From the NCBI GenBank assembly GCA_021779635.1, contig JAJYAH010000059.1, positions 1 to 16,592 of the forward strand: a stretch of DNA of 16,592 nucleotides, written 5' to 3'. Shown here in pieces: positions 13,659-16,592 of the stretch. Under the pieces are notes generated by a model. That model searched no databases and was not told the origin of the DNA. It was given only the letters and a program-made list of their open reading frames with translations. Each line of letters starts with the position of its first letter. Positions within the stretch are counted from its first letter, which is position 1. This DNA comes from Pseudomonadota bacterium (lineage in GTDB: Bacteria; Pseudomonadota; Alphaproteobacteria; Rhizobiales; Xanthobacteraceae). A program made the translations under genes and the position numbers.

Positions 13659-13927
13659 TGGCCGCGCAACGCTCCATTGAGGGATTTGAAGTCCCTGTCC
13701 ATCGCTCGCTGACCGAGCCGATCTTGCTCGGCGGCGCGCCGCGTGCGGTCGCCATCCTCAATGGCACGCTCGCAGCCGCCATCGGCCTCGGCCTCCAGCA
13801 ATGGATCGCCGGGCTGGTGATGTTTGTCGCCGGGCATACGCTCGCGGTGTTTGCCGCCAAGCGCGATCCGGATTTTCTGCCGGTGCTCGCGCGGCACCTT
13901 CGGCAAAAGGGGTGGTGGCGATGCTGA
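13658..13927 (+). CDS. trbD: TrbD, VirB3-like inner-membrane T4SS protein
   Basis: An 89-aa protein with the VirB3/TrbD pattern: a polar N-terminus ending in FEVPVHRSLTEPILLGGAPR (about 10-29), two membrane helices (about 30-47 and 50-65), and a short C-terminus with AAKRDPDFLPVLARHLRQK. VirB3 proteins work with VirB4 in the inner membrane. It starts in TGATG with trbC and overlaps trbE by 7 nt. A longer in-frame opening runs upstream through trbC to 13436; the overlap start is preferred because it fits family length. Confidence 0.95.
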   Translation: MAAQRSIEGFEVPVHRSLTEPILLGGAPRAVAILNGTLAAAIGLGLQQWIAGLVMFVAGHTLAVFAAKRDPDFLPVLARHLRQKGWWRC

Positions 13928-16365
13928 ACATTGGTGAATATCGTAATCGCGCCGACCGGCTCGCCGATCTTCTGCCCTGGGCGGCGCTCATTGCGCCCGG
14001 CATCGTGCTCAATAAGGACGGCAGTTTCCAGCGGACATTCCGCTTTCGCGGTCCCGACCTCGAAAGCGCCACGGAAGCCGAACTGGTCGGTCTCTGCGCC
14101 CGTGCCAATAATGCGCTGAAGCGGCTTGGCTCCGGCTGGGCGCTGTTCTTCGACGCCGAGCGCCTGGAGGCGCAACATTATCCGTCATCGGAATTTCCGG
14201 ACGCGGCTTCATGGCTCATCGATGAGGAACGCCGCGCCGCGTTCGAAGAGGGTCGTCAGGGCCAGCATTTCGAGAGCCGCTATCATCTCACTCTCCTATA
14301 TATGCCGCCGCAGGACGCGCAGGCGCGCACCGAAAATGCCCTTCTGGAGCGCGACCGGGAGGGGGAAGGGACCGGCGGCGTTCGCAACTGGCGGCAGGAA
14401 ATGACCCGCTTCCGGGACGAGACCGAGCGGGTGCTGGATCTGCTCAGCGGTTTCCTGCCCGAGATCCGCGCGCTCGATGACGCCGAAACCCTGACCTTCC
14501 TGCACGGTACGGTTTCCACGAAGCGCCATACCGTCGCCGTGCCGGAAGTACCCATCTATCTTGACGGTGTTCTGGTGGATACGCCGCTCACCGGCGGGCT
14601 GGAGCCGATGCTGGGTGAAAAGCATATCCGCACCCTGACCATCCTTGGTTTTCCCAACACCACCCGCCCCGGCATTCTCGACGCGCTCAACCATCAGGAC
14701 TTCGCCTATCGCTGGGTGACGCGCTTCATCCCGCTCGACAAGACGGCGGCGACCAAGGTCTTGACCCGCCTGCGTCGGCAATGGTTCGCCAAGCGCAAGT
14801 CGATCACTGCTGTCCTGCGCGAGGTGCTGACCAATGAGGCGGCGCCATTGGTCGATAGCGATGCCGACAACAAGGCGCTCGATGCCGATGCGGCGCTTCA
14901 AGCCTTGGGCGGCGATCATGTTGGTTTTGGCTATCTCACCACCACCATAACGGTGTTCGATGAGGATGCCCAAGCCGCTGAAGATAAAGCCCGCGCTATA
15001 GAGCGGATCGTCAACGGATTGGGTTTCACCTGCATTCGCGAGAGTGTCAATGCCGTCGAAGCCTGGCTCGGTTCCTTGCCGGGGCACGTTTACGCCAATG
15101 TCCGCCAGCCGCTCATTCACACACTGAACCTTGCCCATCTGATGCCGCTGTCGGCGGTCTGGGCCGGGCCGGTGCGCAATACCCATCTCAATGCGCCACC
15201 TTTGTTTTATGCGGAGACCAGCGGTTCGACGCCGTTCCGGCTATCCACCCATGTCGGCGATGTCGGTCACATGCTGATCGTTGGCCCGACCGGCGCCGGC
15301 AAGTCGGTGCTGCTGTCACTGATTGCCATGCAGTTCCGGCGTTATGCAGGTAGCCAAGTCTATCTCTTTGACAAAGGCAATTCTGCCCGCGCCGCCGTGC
15401 TGGCCATGGGCGGCGAACATCATGCGCTGGGGGCAGATGGATCGCTGTCCTTCCAGCCTCTGCGCCATATCGACGATCCCGCGACACGAAGTTGGGCGGC
15501 GGAATGGATTGGCGCATTGCTCGCCCATGAGAAACTCACGGTCACGCCAGAAGTGAAGGAGGCCGTCTGGTCGGCGCTTACAAACCTTGCCAGCGCGCCA
15601 GCGGCGGAACGCACGCTCACCGGGCTCACGGTGCTGCTGCAATCCAACCCGATCAAGGCGGCGCTGCAACCCTATACGCTGGACGGGCCGTTCGGGCGTC
15701 TGCTCGACGCCGCGGATGACCGGCTGGCGCTCTCAAGCGTGCAGTGCTTCGAGACCGAGGAACTGATGCACCAGGCAGGCGTGGTCTTGCCGGTGCTGAC
15801 CTATTTGTTCCATCGCCTCGAAGAGCGGTTCGACGGGCGGCCGACGCTGCTGATCCTCGATGAAGCCTGGGTCTTTCTCGATAATCCGCTTTTCGCCGCG
15901 CGCATCCGCGAATGGCTGAAGGTGCTGCGCAAGAAGAATGTCTCGGTGATCTTCGCCACCCAGTCGCTGGCCGACATCGTCGATAGCTCCATCGCCTCGG
16001 CGATCATCGAGAGCTGCCCGCAACGCATCTTTCTGCCCAATGACCGGGCGGTCGAACCGCAAGCGCGGGACGCCTATGAGCGCTTCGGTCTCAACGACCG
16101 ACAGATCGAGCTGATCGCGCAGGCAACGCCCAAGCGCCATTATTACCTGCAATCACGGCGCGGCAACCGGCTGTTCGAACTTGGCCTCGGCCCCATCGCG
16201 CTGGCGCTCTGCGGCGCATCCGACACGGACGCACAAACTCTCATCGACGCCATCCTGGCCGAACACGGGACAGGCGATTTCGCCGCCCGGTTCCTCAAAG
16301 CACGCGGTCTCGATTGGGCCGCCGACCTCATCACGCAATTTCCTCGACACGGAGAACCATCATGA
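13921..16365 (+). CDS. trbE: TrbE, VirB4-family T4SS ATPase
   Basis: An 814-aa ATPase, the largest component of the mating channel's energy machinery. The N-terminal half (to about residue 430) is the CagE/TrbE/VirB region; then come Walker A IVGPTGAGKS (453-462), LFDKGNSAR (sensor-like strand), and Walker B LLILDEAWVFLDNP (643-656), followed by FATQSLADI. The ATG at 13921 overlaps the trbD end and gives the family-standard MLNIGEYRNRADRLADLLPW; the in-frame codons from 13801 would only add a tail lying in trbD. No interruption is visible. The stop overlaps trbJ (ATGA). Confidence 0.98.
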   Translation: MLNIGEYRNRADRLADLLPWAALIAPGIVLNKDGSFQRTFRFRGPDLESATEAELVGLCARANNALKRLGSGWALFFDAERLEAQHYPSSEFPDAASWLIDEERRAAFEEGRQGQHFESRYHLTLLYMPPQDAQARTENALLERDREGEGTGGVRNWRQEMTRFRDETERVLDLLSGFLPEIRALDDAETLTFLHGTVSTKRHTVAVPEVPIYLDGVLVDTPLTGGLEPMLGEKHIRTLTILGFPNTTRPGILDALNHQDFAYRWVTRFIPLDKTAATKVLTRLRRQWFAKRKSITAVLREVLTNEAAPLVDSDADNKALDADAALQALGGDHVGFGYLTTTITVFDEDAQAAEDKARAIERIVNGLGFTCIRESVNAVEAWLGSLPGHVYANVRQPLIHTLNLAHLMPLSAVWAGPVRNTHLNAPPLFYAETSGSTPFRLSTHVGDVGHMLIVGPTGAGKSVLLSLIAMQFRRYAGSQVYLFDKGNSARAAVLAMGGEHHALGADGSLSFQPLRHIDDPATRSWAAEWIGALLAHEKLTVTPEVKEAVWSALTNLASAPAAERTLTGLTVLLQSNPIKAALQPYTLDGPFGRLLDAADDRLALSSVQCFETEELMHQAGVVLPVLTYLFHRLEERFDGRPTLLILDEAWVFLDNPLFAARIREWLKVLRKKNVSVIFATQSLADIVDSSIASAIIESCPQRIFLPNDRAVEPQARDAYERFGLNDRQIELIAQATPKRHYYLQSRRGNRLFELGLGPIALALCGASDTDAQTLIDAILAEHGTGDFAARFLKARGLDWAADLITQFPRHGEPS

Positions 16366-16592
16366 AACGCGCATCCCTTGCGGCGCTCGTCGCCGCTTCA
16401 CTTTCCTTCTCCTTGGCCGTTCCTTTGGCCATCACCATGCCGCAGAGGGCTCATGCCGCTTGGCCGGTCTTCGATGCTACGAACTATACGCAGAATATGC
16501 TCACCGCCGCGCGCACATTGGAGCAGATCAACAATCAGATTCAGCAACTCCAGAACCAGGCGACCATGTTGCAGAACATGGCGAAGAACCTT
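16362..16592 (+). CDS. trbJ: TrbJ, VirB5-like T4SS protein, N-terminal part (cut by window end)
   Basis: The first 77 codons of a gene that starts in an ATGA overlap with trbE and follows GGAGAA. The N-terminus is a signal peptide (basic KR, hydrophobic core, cleavage probably after AHA, about residue 32), then WPVFDATNYTQNMLTAARTLEQINNQ, the conserved start of mature TrbJ, and a Gln/Asn-rich coiled-coil (about 55-77). TrbJ is the periplasmic VirB5-type minor pilus protein. Its position right after trbE is the standard trbBCDEJ order. Confidence 0.95.
   Translation, partial: MKRASLAALVAASLSFSLAVPLAITMPQRAHAAWPVFDATNYTQNMLTAARTLEQINNQIQQLQNQATMLQNMAKNL

Overview
The window is a GC-rich stretch of an alphaproteobacterial conjugative element (plasmid or integrative conjugative element). 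The backbone runs left to right on the + strand: the C-terminal part of a VirD2-type relaxase with a DUF3363-like region (1-1344), the TraG/VirD4 coupling protein (7683-9707), a CopG-type ribbon-helix-helix protein (11902-12378), and the start of a trb-type T4SS operon: trbB, trbC, trbD, trbE and the first 77 codons of trbJ (12375 to the window end). The trb genes are chained by ATGA, TGATG or few-base overlaps. Protein families and gene order point to Alphaproteobacteria (Hyphomicrobiales, Sphingomonadales or Rhodobacterales); nothing fixes a genus.

Two cargo blocks interrupt this backbone. Block 1 (about 1379-7513) lies between relaxase and traG. It is a leftward operon of seven genes read from a consensus promoter (TTGACA, 18-nt spacer, TATAAT; 6788-6817): a fatty-acid hydroxylase/sterol desaturase-like protein, a TVP38/TMEM64-rhodanese fusion, a SHOCT-domain membrane protein, a DsrE-like protein, a NifS-like cysteine desulfurase, a SAM methyltransferase and a nucleoside phosphorylase-family protein. 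A divergent ArsR-rhodanese regulator faces it, and a 20-bp inverted repeat sits inside both overlapping promoters. I read this as a sulfur-responsive cassette under ArsR-type repression. The first two operon genes each carry a net -1 frameshift (or sequencing error).

Block 2 (about 9708-11870) lies between traG and copG. It holds a leftward 431-aa reverse transcriptase with intact catalytic motifs and no maturase or nuclease domain, preceded by about 400 nt of hairpin-rich, less GC-rich DNA. This is the most interesting part of the window. On the strand opposite the putative upstream ncRNA there is an exact extended -10 (TGGTATAAT, ending 11373) and, 100 nt further on, an exact -35 (TTGACA, 11474-11479): the wrong order for a promoter. 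A 4-nt repeat (AACG) lies at 11356-11359 and 11485-11488, exactly 129 nt apart. Tandem copies of the 129-nt unit joined at that repeat would place TTGACA 17 nt before TATAAT, followed by GGAGGT and ATG, and would be open without stops because 129 = 43 codons. This is what is known for DRT2 defence systems, where rolling reverse transcription of an ncRNA builds a repetitive gene (neo) with a reconstituted promoter. The locus is therefore predicted to be a DRT2-like antiphage system riding on a conjugative element.
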